A stretch of 64,000 nucleotides of DNA from Henriciella marina. Lineage in GTDB: Bacteria; Pseudomonadota; Alphaproteobacteria; Caulobacterales; Hyphomonadaceae. Below, one piece after another: positions 9,431 through 18,471 of this stretch; the first letter of the stretch is position 1; every line of letters begins with the position of its first letter. The stretch covers positions 496,001 through 560,000 of the forward strand of contig NZ_JAPWGW010000001.1 of NCBI RefSeq assembly GCF_027213945.1, written 5' to 3'. The notes below the pieces were generated by a model, which was given only the letters and a program-made list of their open reading frames with translations, was not told the origin of the DNA and did no database searches. A program made the position numbers and the translations under genes.

Positions 9431-9874
9431 CTAACCGAGAGACGCGAAGAAATCCTCATATAGAAACACCGCTTCCTCCTTCAGAAAACCCGTCTCGATG
9501 TCGATCCCGGCCGTTTCTATTGCTGCCTTGCCGCCCGCGCCTTTCGGGTGACGGTCCATGACGGACACGACCACGCGGGCCACACCCGCCTCAATCAACC
9601 GGTTCGAACAGGACGCCTCACCCGTAGACCGCTCGCGGCAGGGCTCCAGCGTCACATAGGCCGTGGTGCCGGCGGGCAGCTTGCCTTCGAACAGGGTCAG
9701 CGCCAGCTGCTCGGCATGCGGGCGACCACCATCACCGGTAGCGCCTTCAGATAGTCTGCGCCCGTCCGCACTCATCAGGACACAACCGACTGATGGGTTG
9801 TCTCCGGTGCGGCCATGCTGGGCCCGTGCAAGCTCTATGGCCCGGCGCATTGCATCTTCGTCTTGCTGACGCAT
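9431..9874 (-). CDS. Stand-alone RibD-type cytidine deaminase-fold protein
   Basis: A 147-residue zinc deaminase. The zinc motifs are HAE (in RPHAEQLALTLFEG) and PCRERSTGEASC, and the N terminus AMRRAIELARAQHGRTGDNP followed by SVGCVL matches the deaminase half of RibD. The reductase half is absent: the protein ends soon after the deaminase domain (VFLYEDFFASLG). It starts three bases after the gpmA stop. The substrate could be the riboflavin intermediate or another aminopyrimidine; no other riboflavin gene is in the window. Confidence 0.8.
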   Translation of the reverse strand: MRQQDEDAMRRAIELARAQHGRTGDNPSVGCVLMSADGRRLSEGATGDGGRPHAEQLALTLFEGKLPAGTTAYVTLEPCRERSTGEASCSNRLIEAGVARVVVSVMDRHPKGAGGKAAIETAGIDIETGFLKEEAVFLYEDFFASLG

Positions 9875-9877
9875 CGA

Positions 9878-10591
9878 TCAGGGAAGCGCTGGCAGGTCGG
9901 TCGCACGCGAGCCATCAAGATAGCGTGCTGAGGTTGGCTGAAGCCCATCGCCAAGCTCGATCAGGAGCGGATTACCCGTCGGGATCTCGACGCCGGTGAT
10001 CTTGTCGTCCGGGACCTGGAAGAGGTGTTTCACGAGCGCGCGCAGCGAATTGCCGTGCGCGGCAATCACGATGTCCGCCCCATTGCGCAGGCGCGCCGCA
10101 ATCGTCTCATGCCAGTATGGAAGCACGCGCTCCAGTGTCAGTTTGAGGCTTTCCGTCGCTGGAATATCGATGCCTTGATAGCGCGGGTCCTTCGACATGT
10201 CGTAGGCGCTGCCTTCCTCCATGGGCGGCGGCGGCACGTCATAGGAGCGGCGCCAGACATGGACCTGGTCCTCGCCATGCTTCTCGGCGGTCTCTTTCTT
10301 GTCGAGGCCCGTCAGCCCGCCATAGTGACGCTCATTGAGGCGCCAGTGCTTTTCAACCGGCAGCCAGACACGGTCCATCTCGGTCAGCGCGATCCAGAGC
10401 GTGCGGATGGCGCGGGTCTGCAGGCTGGTAAAGCCCTGCGTCGGCGCAAAGCCTGCGTCTTTCAGCAGGCTACCAGCATGCTTGGCCTCGGCTTCGCCCT
10501 TGGCCGTGAGGTCGGCATCCCACCAACCTGTGAAGCGGTTTTCCAGATTCCACTGGCTCTGGCCATGCCGGACGAGGGCGAGTTTGGGCAT
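9878..10591 (-). CDS. gpmA: 2,3-bisphosphoglycerate-dependent phosphoglycerate mutase
   Basis: Interconverts 3- and 2-phosphoglycerate in glycolysis. The 237 residues include LVRHGQSQWNLENRFTGWWD with the phospho-accepting His9, the LNERHYGGLTGLDKKETAEK segment typical of the cofactor-dependent family, and IVIAAHGNSLRALVKHL with the second catalytic histidine. It lies between an AGE-family epimerase gene (51 bases upstream) and the deaminase gene (3 bases downstream). Confidence 0.95.
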   Translation of the reverse strand: MPKLALVRHGQSQWNLENRFTGWWDADLTAKGEAEAKHAGSLLKDAGFAPTQGFTSLQTRAIRTLWIALTEMDRVWLPVEKHWRLNERHYGGLTGLDKKETAEKHGEDQVHVWRRSYDVPPPPMEEGSAYDMSKDPRYQGIDIPATESLKLTLERVLPYWHETIAARLRNGADIVIAAHGNSLRALVKHLFQVPDDKITGVEIPTGNPLLIELGDGLQPTSARYLDGSRATDLPALP

Positions 10592-10642
10592 GATGCGTCT
10601 CCTGCTACACGCTGCGTTCTGTTTATCTTGCGGGGTTTAAGC

Positions 10643-11779
10643 TCAGACCCCGGTTACACGCAACAGCTCGCAGAAGGCGAGCACGACGTGATACCCGGTC
10701 GAGGCTGGCATATCGTCGGCACCGACCTGCCCATCGGCATGATAGCAATCAATCCATCCGCCCTCGGGCGTCAGATACTCATCCATCAACACATCGAAAC
10801 ACTGAACCGCGCGGGCCTCACATTGCTCATCGGCGCCCAGTTCCATCATGGCGAGGTGAGCTTTTAGCGCTTCTGTCTGCATCCAGGTCCGGCGCGATCC
10901 ATCAACGATTTCGCCTGTACGTGTCGCTTTGGCAAAGACACGGCCCTCGGCGTCCAGCGTGCGTAGACCGATATCGTAAAGCTTGCCCATAGCGGGATTC
11001 AGCTCACCGCCAGCGGCATCTGCATGCGTCTTCAGCAGCCACACCCACTCGAACTGGTGACCGGGCTCGATGAAGCGCAGCCCCGGCTCACGTTCCTCGG
11101 ACCAGTCGAGGCCGAATGTCTCACCCAGCGTGCCTGTGACCTGATGGAGCATCTTCTCATCGAGAAGACGTACCAGTGCGCTGGCCCGCTCCAGATGGTC
11201 ACGCCGCTCATCGCTCTCATAGAGTGCCAGATTGGCCTCCAGCAGGTGCATGTGCGGGTTCTGCAGGCGCCGGTCGCCGCGGGGCAGGCTTTCGGCATAG
11301 CCCCCATGGGTCACATCTTCGAGTTTTGCTTCGATATTGGCGATTAGCTGGCGGGCATGCGCCGCGGCGTCCTCGTGGCCCTGCATCGCGGCATGGGCAT
11401 AGGCGAAGAGCGCAAATGCTGTGTCATACAGATCCGCAGTCTCATCGATGAGGCTGTCCCCCTCTGCACTGATACAGCGGCCGATCAGGCCATCCTCGCG
11501 CACGCTCGGCCCTGACAGCGCATCGACACCATAGCCGATCAGCCTGTCTGCCCGGTCAGTATCCCAGCCGAGGCGCTTGGCCGCTGTGAACAGATAGGTC
11601 TGGCGCGCCTGCACCCGCACGCGCATCCTGTCGGTCTCCAGCGGGCGGTGCGTGATATCGAGCTTTTCCCGGAAAAGGTTGTTGCCGAGCACGCCTTCGC
11701 GGCTCCACAGCGGAAAACAGCTGTCCAGCATCCAGTCTCGCGCTTCTCGTGCGCGGCGGCTCAATGCGGTTGATGTCAT
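10643..11779 (-). CDS. AGE-family sugar epimerase/isomerase
   Basis: A protein of 378 residues of the N-acylglucosamine 2-epimerase family ((alpha/alpha)6 barrel). Recognisable family features are the segment after residue 40 with RVRVQARQTYLFTAAKRLGW, DLYDTAFALFAYAHA, RRLQNPHMHLLEANLALYE, and EPGHQFEWVWLL with the conserved histidine. Members act on N-acyl-glucosamine, mannose, cellobiose or sulfoquinovose, and the substrate cannot be read from the sequence. The start at 11779 was preferred because about 80 residues upstream lack family character. It heads a minus-strand set with gpmA. Confidence 0.85.
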   Translation of the reverse strand: MTSTALSRRAREARDWMLDSCFPLWSREGVLGNNLFREKLDITHRPLETDRMRVRVQARQTYLFTAAKRLGWDTDRADRLIGYGVDALSGPSVREDGLIGRCISAEGDSLIDETADLYDTAFALFAYAHAAMQGHEDAAAHARQLIANIEAKLEDVTHGGYAESLPRGDRRLQNPHMHLLEANLALYESDERRDHLERASALVRLLDEKMLHQVTGTLGETFGLDWSEEREPGLRFIEPGHQFEWVWLLKTHADAAGGELNPAMGKLYDIGLRTLDAEGRVFAKATRTGEIVDGSRRTWMQTEALKAHLAMMELGADEQCEARAVQCFDVLMDEYLTPEGGWIDCYHADGQVGADDMPASTGYHVVLAFCELLRVTGV

Positions 11780-11915
11780 CAGATTCAGCTCCGTGCGGAC
11801 CAGGCCATCGCTTCGCAAGTTCGATGCCTGCTTGCTATCAACTGGCCAAGATGTTTTCCAGCGTCTAGACACCATAAAACTCCGCAGCCGATTCCGGGAT
11901 ACCCTAGCCCTCACA

Positions 11916-12500
11916 ATGACTGACCGTATTTTTTTCCCGAGCGCCCTGCTCGTCGCCATCATCATGGTCGCGATTGCGGTCCTTCCCGGCATGAATGCCG
12001 TACCAACCGGACCAGTCAGCGGCGGCAATACAGACTATCGCCGTATCGAGGTGAGCGGCGCACAGCTGCACCGCTTTGTTGCAGGCGGTGATGTCGATAT
12101 CTCGGTCGAACGTGTCGACGGCGCACAGGCCCTGCGCATCGAGGTAGAGGCAGGCACACTCGCCGACGACCCCCTTCGCGGGCCTCATTTCGTTCTGGAC
12201 CGCGACCTGGAAACGGTTTTTGCGGGCCGGGAGATACAGGTGACGGTGCGCGCCCGCGCCGCTGACCGCTATGGCGCAGAACAGATGCGCATCAATTACT
12301 CTGTCGGTGCCGCCGTCGAGTCCGGCTGGCAGACCTTCCCTGTAACGCGCGAATTCACCGACCAGTCCTTTACCTGGACACCGCCGCCACGACCGGAAGG
12401 CACGGATGCAGGCTATGACTATCTCGGCATCCGCCCGATCGCCCCAGAGAAACAGCGCGCCATCTATGTGCAGTCGGTTGTCTTCCAGCCGATGGACTAG
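11916..12500 (+). CDS. Single-pass membrane-anchored hypothetical protein
   Basis: A 194-residue protein I do not recognise. The N terminus (RIFFPSALLVAIIMVAIAVL) is one membrane anchor or uncleaved signal. The rest is beta-rich with repeated aromatic/polar patterns (HFVLDRDLETVFAGREIQVT; SGWQTFPVTREFTDQSFTWT), which resembles a jelly-roll, carbohydrate-binding-like domain in the periplasm. It is divergent from the epimerase gene across 136 bases and lies just before the EnvC-like gene. An envelope role is inferred from anchor and context. Confidence 0.65.
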   Translation: MTDRIFFPSALLVAIIMVAIAVLPGMNAVPTGPVSGGNTDYRRIEVSGAQLHRFVAGGDVDISVERVDGAQALRIEVEAGTLADDPLRGPHFVLDRDLETVFAGREIQVTVRARAADRYGAEQMRINYSVGAAVESGWQTFPVTREFTDQSFTWTPPPRPEGTDAGYDYLGIRPIAPEKQRAIYVQSVVFQPMD

Positions 12501-12583
12501 CCGCAACCCCGCTGCAATCCTTACCCGCAAAGCGCGTTCCGTTAAGGATACGGTGACCCTCGCCGTGGCATGCCATATCCGAC

Positions 12584-13816
12584 ATGCGCCCTTTACTCAC
12601 CCGTTTTTCGATTATCCCACTGGTCGGCCTTCTGATGGCTGCCGCGCCGCGTGAGTACAGCCGTGAGGAGTTGAGCGCGCTCGAAGACCAGCGCCAGTCC
12701 GCGATCCGCCAGCTGGAAGCGCTCGAACGCGCCGAATCCGAAAGCGGCCAGGACGTCACCAGCCTTGAGCGTCAGCTCATTTCCGCCGCGCTTGAAAGCC
12801 GTCGGCGCGAGGAACAGGCCGCCGCATCTGAAATCAAGCTGATCGACTTGCGCACGCGGCTGGTCTCGGCGCGCGATGCGCTGGTCGAAAGCACCGACAA
12901 TCTTGAAGACATCATGGCAAACCTCGCCATTTCCGGCAGGCACAGGCCACCTGCCCTCATCGCCGCGCCCAAGGAGGCGAACGCAGCAATCCGCGCCGCC
13001 ATCGTGATGGGCGGCGTCGCCCCTCAGATAAATGAACAGACCGACCGCCTGGCCAGTGAAATCGCAGAACTGAAATCGCTGGAGCAATCTGTCCTGGACG
13101 AACAGGAACGTCTCGCCGCTGCTGAGACCCGCCTCGCTGCCAAACAGGCCGAGATCGAAACTCTGGTGGCTCGCAAACGTGCCCAGTATGAAAACGTATC
13201 CGGTGAAGCCGACGCCCTTCGCGCCCGCGTGCGCCAGATTGCCGGTGAAGCGGAGACCCTGCGCGACCTCCTTACCGCGCTTGAGAGCCAGGCCCCCCGC
13301 GCCCCGGCCATCAAGCCGCGCGCCCAGATACAGCTCGCCGCCTCCCGCACATCGACAACGAGCCGCACCACCGACGCGCCGCGTAATCCGGCCCGCAGCC
13401 CGGCGGTCGCCAATCTCAGGCCGCTTGGCCGCGAGGCGCTAGGCGGCCTGATGCAACCCGTCGCAGGGCTCGTTTCACGCAATTGGGGTGATGACCTTCC
13501 AGGCGGGGAAACCGCCAAGGGCCTCTACATCCAGCCCCGCGCAAATGCCGACATTGTCGCCCCGATCGACGGGACAATTGAGTATGCGGACGAATTTCGG
13601 AGCTACGGTAAGCTCTTGATCATTTCGACAAGTGATGGGTACCATATCGTTCTGAGCGGATTGGGCCGTATTCACGGCACCCCGGGACAGACGGTACGCG
13701 CCGGTGAGCCAGTGGGACGCATGTCCGACCGTGCAAATCCGCCGCCTGAGCTCTATCTAGAAGTCAGGCGGAATGGTGTGCCGATGAATCCGGCACGCTG
13801 GATGCAGGGCGGATAG
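12584..13816 (+). CDS. EnvC-like murein hydrolase activator with degenerate LytM domain
   Basis: A 410-residue secreted protein: signal-like N terminus (LLTRFSIIPLVGLLMAAAPR), a long coiled coil at about residues 20-220, a proline/threonine-rich linker, and a C-terminal M23/LytM domain from about 290. The catalytic zinc residues are missing: the usual H-x-G-x-D is replaced by KGLYIQPRANADI, and HLHFEVR by ELYLEVRRNG. E. coli EnvC, an amidase activator controlled by FtsEX, has the same degeneracy. ctpA follows 17 bases on; ftsEX is 5.4 kb downstream. Confidence 0.88.
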   Translation: MRPLLTRFSIIPLVGLLMAAAPREYSREELSALEDQRQSAIRQLEALERAESESGQDVTSLERQLISAALESRRREEQAAASEIKLIDLRTRLVSARDALVESTDNLEDIMANLAISGRHRPPALIAAPKEANAAIRAAIVMGGVAPQINEQTDRLASEIAELKSLEQSVLDEQERLAAAETRLAAKQAEIETLVARKRAQYENVSGEADALRARVRQIAGEAETLRDLLTALESQAPRAPAIKPRAQIQLAASRTSTTSRTTDAPRNPARSPAVANLRPLGREALGGLMQPVAGLVSRNWGDDLPGGETAKGLYIQPRANADIVAPIDGTIEYADEFRSYGKLLIISTSDGYHIVLSGLGRIHGTPGQTVRAGEPVGRMSDRANPPPELYLEVRRNGVPMNPARWMQGG

Positions 13817-13832
13817 GCCGTCACAGGAGATA

Positions 13833-15161
13833 ATGACCATGAGAGCAATGCTGACGGGGGCTGCAATCGGTGTCGTGATGGGCGGGGTCGCTGTAGGCGT
13901 CTCAGCGGTCGCCTGGCCGGATCCTGGAACGAGCAACAGCCGAGCGGAAACCTACCGGCAGCTTGATCTCTTTGCCGAAGTGCTGGCCCGCGCCCGCGCT
14001 GACTATGTCACCGAGATCGATGAAGCTGAAGCGATGGAAGCGGCTATTAACGGCATGCTTGGCTCGCTCGACCCGCACTCATCTTATCTTTCCGCCGAAG
14101 ACTTCTCCGCCATGCAGGTTCAGGCCTCGGGTGAATATGGCGGCCTTGGCATTGAAGTTCAGATGGAAGATGGCTTCGTGAAGGTCATCACGCCGATGGA
14201 CGACTCCCCGGCATCGCGTGCAGGCCTGGAAAGCGGCGACTTGCTCACGGCCATCAACGGCAAGCCAATCGTCGGTCTCAATATCGATGACGCCGTCGAA
14301 GACATGCGCGGACCGCCGGGCACCGAAATCATCGTCAGCGTGATGCGCGAAGGTGAAGACCCGTTCGATGTCACCATGGAACGCGAAGTCATCCGTCCAA
14401 AATCCGTCGACTGGAAGACGATTGAAGAAGATGTGGCCTATATTCGCATCTCCACATTCAATGAACGCACCACTGACCTTCTGGAAGACGCGTTTGAGGG
14501 TATCGCCGATGAGCTTGGCAATCGCCCGGCTGGCATCATTCTCGACCTGCGCAACAATGGCGGCGGTCTTCTCGATCAGGCGATCTCCGTCTCCGACAAA
14601 TTCCTGTCGGGCGGCGAGGTGGTGTCGACCATCGGCCGCCGGCCGAGCGACATTGCCCGTTACAATGCCCGCTCTGGTGAAGTTTTCCAGAACGTCCCGA
14701 TTGTCGTGCTGATCAATAACGGCACGGCTTCGGCGTCTGAGATTGTCGCCGGCGCGCTTCAGGACCGAGGCCGCGCCACCGTTCTCGGCATGACCAGTTT
14801 CGGCAAGGGGTCGGTGCAGACCGTCATTCCGCTAGGCAGTGACCGCGGCGCGATCCGCCTCACCACCTCACGCTATTACACCCCGTCAGGCCGCTCCATT
14901 CAGGCGACCGGTATCGTGCCGGACACTGAAGTTGCTCAAGCCCGCGTTTCCGAAGAAGAGATGGCCCGTATCCGCCGCTTCTCCGAAGCCGATCTGCCGA
15001 ACGCCCTGACCAATGAGGATGGCGTTGAACGCGAGATCCCCCATCTTCCGAAGGAGCAGCCCCCTGAGGATTATGAAGGTGAGGATTATCAGCTCGACCG
15101 CGCCCTCGAAGTCCTTCGCGGTGGCCAGATGAGCGCAACGGAAACACCGCAGGCCGGTTAA
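13833..15161 (+). CDS. ctpA: Carboxy-terminal processing protease (S41)
   Basis: A 442-residue periplasmic serine protease: N-terminal anchor/signal (AMLTGAAIGVVMGGVAVGVS), a PDZ domain at roughly 95-180 (YGGLGIEVQMEDGFVKVITP), then the tail-specific protease domain. The Ser/Lys dyad is visible as Ser300 in GTASASEIVAGAL and Lys325 in SFGKGSVQ, with Gln329 in register. Members trim C-terminal tails of periplasmic and envelope proteins. It follows the EnvC-like gene by 17 bases, so proteolysis of division or murein factors is plausible but inferred. Confidence 0.94.
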   Translation: MTMRAMLTGAAIGVVMGGVAVGVSAVAWPDPGTSNSRAETYRQLDLFAEVLARARADYVTEIDEAEAMEAAINGMLGSLDPHSSYLSAEDFSAMQVQASGEYGGLGIEVQMEDGFVKVITPMDDSPASRAGLESGDLLTAINGKPIVGLNIDDAVEDMRGPPGTEIIVSVMREGEDPFDVTMEREVIRPKSVDWKTIEEDVAYIRISTFNERTTDLLEDAFEGIADELGNRPAGIILDLRNNGGGLLDQAISVSDKFLSGGEVVSTIGRRPSDIARYNARSGEVFQNVPIVVLINNGTASASEIVAGALQDRGRATVLGMTSFGKGSVQTVIPLGSDRGAIRLTTSRYYTPSGRSIQATGIVPDTEVAQARVSEEEMARIRRFSEADLPNALTNEDGVEREIPHLPKEQPPEDYEGEDYQLDRALEVLRGGQMSATETPQAG

Positions 15162-15182
15162 CGGATATTTGCGTTGTCTTAA

Positions 15183-15228
15183 CCGGTCGCTGGCAGGGTC
15201 TCGATTGACCCGCCAATCCAGCGACCGG
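15183..15228 (+). promoter_or_regulatory. Hairpin reaching the ribosome-binding site of the YibQ-like gene
   Basis: A perfect 11-base inverted repeat, CCGGTCGCTGG (15183-15193) and CCAGCGACCGG (15218-15228), with an inner stem GGGTC/GACCC (15196-15200 and 15207-15211). It fills the gap between ctpA and the next gene. The right arm takes in the first two G bases of the likely ribosome-binding site GGAG (15227-15230), nine bases before the ATG at 15240. No T-run follows, so it does not look like an intrinsic terminator. Confidence 0.6.
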
Positions 15229-15239
15229 AGAAACCGTAC

Positions 15240-16610
15240 ATGCCCGCAAAGGCACCCCGTGAGCCATCGCCGCTGCGTAGTGCGATCAAGCATTCGGTTC
15301 TCAGCTTTACGACCGTCGGTCTCGCGCTGACAGCGATGGTAGGCGGCGTCCATGTCTGGGGCAGCGACGACATGTCCGGCCCGGTCCGCCAGATCGCCCT
15401 TTTCGAGAATGAAGCCCCCGCGATAACGGCGCCGCAACTGAAGACGCGGCTTGCTTCGTCCAACGCGCCCGCGAGCCAGATCGCGGCCCCGACGTTCCGC
15501 CAGGAAGACAGCCCGCCGCCCTTTATCACTGACACCATGATTGCGCGGGGTGAGACAGCAACGCCTGATCTTGGCGTCGATTATGTTAATGGCGTCTCCC
15601 GCGTTGTAAGGGTCGCGAACACAACCAACACGAACACTCCTGAAGTCGCTGAACGCCCGGCCGTCCGCATCAATGGCATCAGCGTCTCCTCAGGCCAGTC
15701 CTGGCAGGAATCGCGCAGCACGCTTGCGCTGCCGCGCGCGCCTGTCGCCGCCGTTTCAGACCGCACGCCCGTCGGCACCCTGCCAAAGATTTCAGATGAT
15801 GGCCGCACGCCTGCTGGCGTCTATGCGCGCCCGTTCGCCAACACCGAAGGGCGCCCGACTGTCTCCATCATTCTCGGTGGACTGGGCATCAACCGCACGC
15901 ACACCCGTTCAGCCATCGATGAGCTTCCACCGGAAGTCACCCTTTCCTTCGCGCCGGGCACCCGCGACCTTCAAGGTTGGATAGATCAGGCCCGCGCCGC
16001 TGGCCATGAAGTCCTTCTGGAAGTGCCGCTCGAAGCCTATGAACTGTCCTCTGGCCCGGCCCACCCACAAAGCCTCACCACCGCGATGCAGGAAGCCCAG
16101 ATCGATGCGCGCCTCAGCGCGCTCATGGCGTCCGCAAGCGGCTATTTCGGTCTGACCAATTATCAGGGCGGCCGCTTCCTGCGTAGTCCTGAAAGCGTGA
16201 CGCACCTTGCGCGCCTCACGGCCGCCCGCGGTCTCGCCTTCGTCGAGGATGGTAGCCTGCCACGCTCTGCCATGGACACGGTGACAACGGACGCCCCACT
16301 CCGCTTCCGCCGCGCCAACTTTCCCATCGATACACAGCCGCATGGCGGGGACATTCAGGAACGTCTGCTTGAGCTTGAGACGCTCGCCATTGACAAGGGC
16401 TCGTCCGTCGGCTCCGGCTTTGCCTATCCGGTCACAATCGACATCCTGAAAGCCTGGACCGACAGCCTCCCGGCCAAGGGCATCGTGCTCGCGCCGGCAT
16501 CGGCCGCAACGCACACCCGGCCCGCCGCCACGCCTGTCCGCGAAACTGCATCCATCGGTCAACAGGCGGGTGGGCAAGCCGACATGGACGCGGTAGACAC
16601 GACTGGGTGA
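15240..16610 (+). CDS. Divergent polysaccharide deacetylase (YibQ-like)
   Basis: A 456-residue protein with one N-terminal membrane segment (HSVLSFTTVGLALTAMVGGV), a low-complexity periplasmic linker to about residue 195, and a C-terminal divergent polysaccharide deacetylase (DUF610) domain starting at VSIILGGLGINRTHTRSAID, with EVTLSFAPGTRDLQGWIDQA, EVLLEVPLEAYE and GYFGLTNYQGGRF. The gene order EnvC-like, ctpA, this gene, nudix is shared across alphaproteobacteria, and E. coli yibQ also adjoins envC. Its stop overlaps the next start. Catalysis on a glycan is unproven for this family. Confidence 0.88.
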   Translation: MPAKAPREPSPLRSAIKHSVLSFTTVGLALTAMVGGVHVWGSDDMSGPVRQIALFENEAPAITAPQLKTRLASSNAPASQIAAPTFRQEDSPPPFITDTMIARGETATPDLGVDYVNGVSRVVRVANTTNTNTPEVAERPAVRINGISVSSGQSWQESRSTLALPRAPVAAVSDRTPVGTLPKISDDGRTPAGVYARPFANTEGRPTVSIILGGLGINRTHTRSAIDELPPEVTLSFAPGTRDLQGWIDQARAAGHEVLLEVPLEAYELSSGPAHPQSLTTAMQEAQIDARLSALMASASGYFGLTNYQGGRFLRSPESVTHLARLTAARGLAFVEDGSLPRSAMDTVTTDAPLRFRRANFPIDTQPHGGDIQERLLELETLAIDKGSSVGSGFAYPVTIDILKAWTDSLPAKGIVLAPASAATHTRPAATPVRETASIGQQAGGQADMDAVDTTG

Positions 16611-17131
16611 CCATCCAGACACCCGATCCCTCGCTCTATCGCCCCAATGTTGGCCTCGTTCTGTTCTCGAGCACGGGCTACATTTTCCTTGGCCGCCGCA
16701 TAAACGGGCGCGGCGCCTTCCAGTGGCAAATGCCGCAGGGCGGCATAGACGACGGCGAAACACCCCACGACGCCGCCCTGCGCGAACTCGAAGAGGAGGT
16801 CGGCGTCTCGGACAAGCTTATCGATGTGCTGGAAGAAACCTCTGACTGGCTGTTCTATGAGTTTCCGGCCGAAGTGCGCCGCCGCATGCCGGGCGCTTTT
16901 ATTGGCCAGCGCCAGAAATGGTTTGCCCTGCGCTTCAAGGGATCCGACAGCGACATCCGCCTCGATCGCCACACGCCTGAATTCGACGCATGGCGCTGGG
17001 CCCGTCTCAGCGAAGCACCGTCCGCTATCGTGCCCTTCAAACGGCCTGTCTATCAGGCGGTCGCTGAACGTTTTCAGCCATGGGCGGGCGAGAATTTCGC
17101 CATTGAGACAAAAGCAAGGGAAACGTCATGA
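16607..17131 (+). CDS. rppH: RNA pyrophosphohydrolase (Nudix)
   Basis: Removes pyrophosphate from the 5' end of transcripts, opening them to RNase E decay. The 174-residue protein has the N-terminal YRPNVGLVLFSSTGYIFLGR, the substrate segment AFQWQMPQGGIDDGE and a full Nudix box (GGIDDGETPHDAAL then RELEEEVGV). Later WLFYEFPAE and GQRQKWFALRF are typical of RppH. The GTG start at 16607 lies inside the previous gene's stop (GTGA). It overlaps the next gene by four bases. Confidence 0.92.
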   Translation: MTIQTPDPSLYRPNVGLVLFSSTGYIFLGRRINGRGAFQWQMPQGGIDDGETPHDAALRELEEEVGVSDKLIDVLEETSDWLFYEFPAEVRRRMPGAFIGQRQKWFALRFKGSDSDIRLDRHTPEFDAWRWARLSEAPSAIVPFKRPVYQAVAERFQPWAGENFAIETKARETS

Positions 17132-17937
17132 GCCGGACAATACTGATGATCCACGGCGTTGGCTGTGGCGGCGAAGCCTGGAGCCCGATGCGCAGCGCCT
17201 TCGAAGCGGCTGGATGGCGTGTCGAAACGCCGACCCTTTTTGAAGACCAGCGCACCATCGATGATCCGCCAGACAGCCTGAAGGACCTGACCCTCACCGA
17301 CTACATTGAGGCAATGTCCGCCAGGGCGCGTGAGATTGGGGGCGAGACCGGCGCAAAGCCCGTCGTCATGGGCCATTCCATGGGCGGCCTGATCGCGCAG
17401 AACCTTGCCGCGCGCGGCGATGCCTCTGCCGCCATCTTCCTCACCCCCGCCCAGACACCGGACTGTCAGGTGCAGGATTTCCGCCTGATGATCACCTTCT
17501 GGAGCATCCTGAAGGCAGGCAAAAAGAACGTGCCGGAGAACAGCTACAAGGTTGGCAAGTTCGGCTTCAAATGGGGCGTGATGAACGAAGTCCCCAAAAG
17601 CCGGCATGATGAAATTTACGCGCAGGCGCGCTTTGATTCAGGCAAGGTCTACCGCGACCTCACTGAGCCATCTCCAATCGACGAAAAGACCCTCACTATC
17701 CCGACGCTGACCATTGGCGCCGGCAAGGATCGCGCGACACCAATCAAGGCGGTGCGCCGCGTCGGTCAGAAGTATAAGAGCGCAGGCGTTCCAGGCGACT
17801 ATATCGAGTATCCCCAGCACGCCCACTGGATCGTCGATGAACCGGGTACCGATAAGGTCGTCGCCGATATCCTGGCATGGCTGGACAGCAAGCTGACTGA
17901 TCAGGCGCCTGCCAGTGAGCCTCAGCCCGTCATGTAA
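17128..17937 (+). CDS. Alpha/beta-hydrolase
   Basis: A 269-residue alpha/beta-hydrolase. MSRTILMIHGVGCGGEAW gives the oxyanion-hole HG; the nucleophile elbow is GHSMGG near residue 80; the late histidine is in YPQHAHWIVDEPG, with a candidate acid in GAGKDRATP. There is no signal peptide, so it is cytoplasmic. The overlap ATGA with rppH indicates translational coupling, but no substrate is implied. It ends convergently with hpt; the stop codons are adjacent with no spacer. Confidence 0.85.
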   Translation: MSRTILMIHGVGCGGEAWSPMRSAFEAAGWRVETPTLFEDQRTIDDPPDSLKDLTLTDYIEAMSARAREIGGETGAKPVVMGHSMGGLIAQNLAARGDASAAIFLTPAQTPDCQVQDFRLMITFWSILKAGKKNVPENSYKVGKFGFKWGVMNEVPKSRHDEIYAQARFDSGKVYRDLTEPSPIDEKTLTIPTLTIGAGKDRATPIKAVRRVGQKYKSAGVPGDYIEYPQHAHWIVDEPGTDKVVADILAWLDSKLTDQAPASEPQPVM

Positions 17938-18471
17938 TCAGTCGAGGGCGCCGACAAAGGGCAGTCCGCGATAGAGACCCTTATCGTCCATGCCATAGCC
18001 GACGAGAAATCGCTCAGGCGCTTCAAAGGCGTAGTAGTCAACATTCTCCGGCCCGGCGGGCGCTGACGGCTTGCGCGCAAGCGCCACGGTGATCACCTCG
18101 CGCGCACCCTTGGTCATCAGGTGCTGGCGAGCAAAGGCAAGCGTGCGGCCCGTATCGAACACATCGTCGATCAGAAGCACGCCGCGTCCGGTCACAGGGC
18201 GGGTAATGTCCGCGCGTACATTCACCCGGCCTGAGCTTTCGCGCGCATCGCGATAGCTTTCCAGCCAGAGTGCATCAAGCACTGGATGGATATTCCGCCG
18301 CGCCAGCGCTTTCATGAGGTCACTGGTGAAGGGTGTCGCGCCGATCAGGATGTTAATCGCGGTCCAGTCGCCATGAAGCCGGGGGGCCAGCGCCTCTGCC
18401 AGCTTGTCGACCAGAGCCATCAGTTCGTCCTCGTTCAGGACGACATCGATTTCAGGAGTATTCTGGCTCAT
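17938..18471 (-). CDS. hpt: Hypoxanthine/guanine-type phosphoribosyltransferase
   Basis: A 177-residue type I phosphoribosyltransferase for purine salvage. The PRPP-binding signature is GVLLIDDVFDTGRTLAFA, and the C-terminal FEAPERFLVGYGMDDKGLYR (V-G-Y-G-x-D) is typical of hypoxanthine-guanine enzymes. Xanthine-guanine specificity cannot be excluded. Its start overlaps the end of the DUF3426 gene by four bases, so the two share a transcript running opposite to ftsEX. Confidence 0.85.
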   Translation of the reverse strand: MSQNTPEIDVVLNEDELMALVDKLAEALAPRLHGDWTAINILIGATPFTSDLMKALARRNIHPVLDALWLESYRDARESSGRVNVRADITRPVTGRGVLLIDDVFDTGRTLAFARQHLMTKGAREVITVALARKPSAPAGPENVDYYAFEAPERFLVGYGMDDKGLYRGLPFVGALD

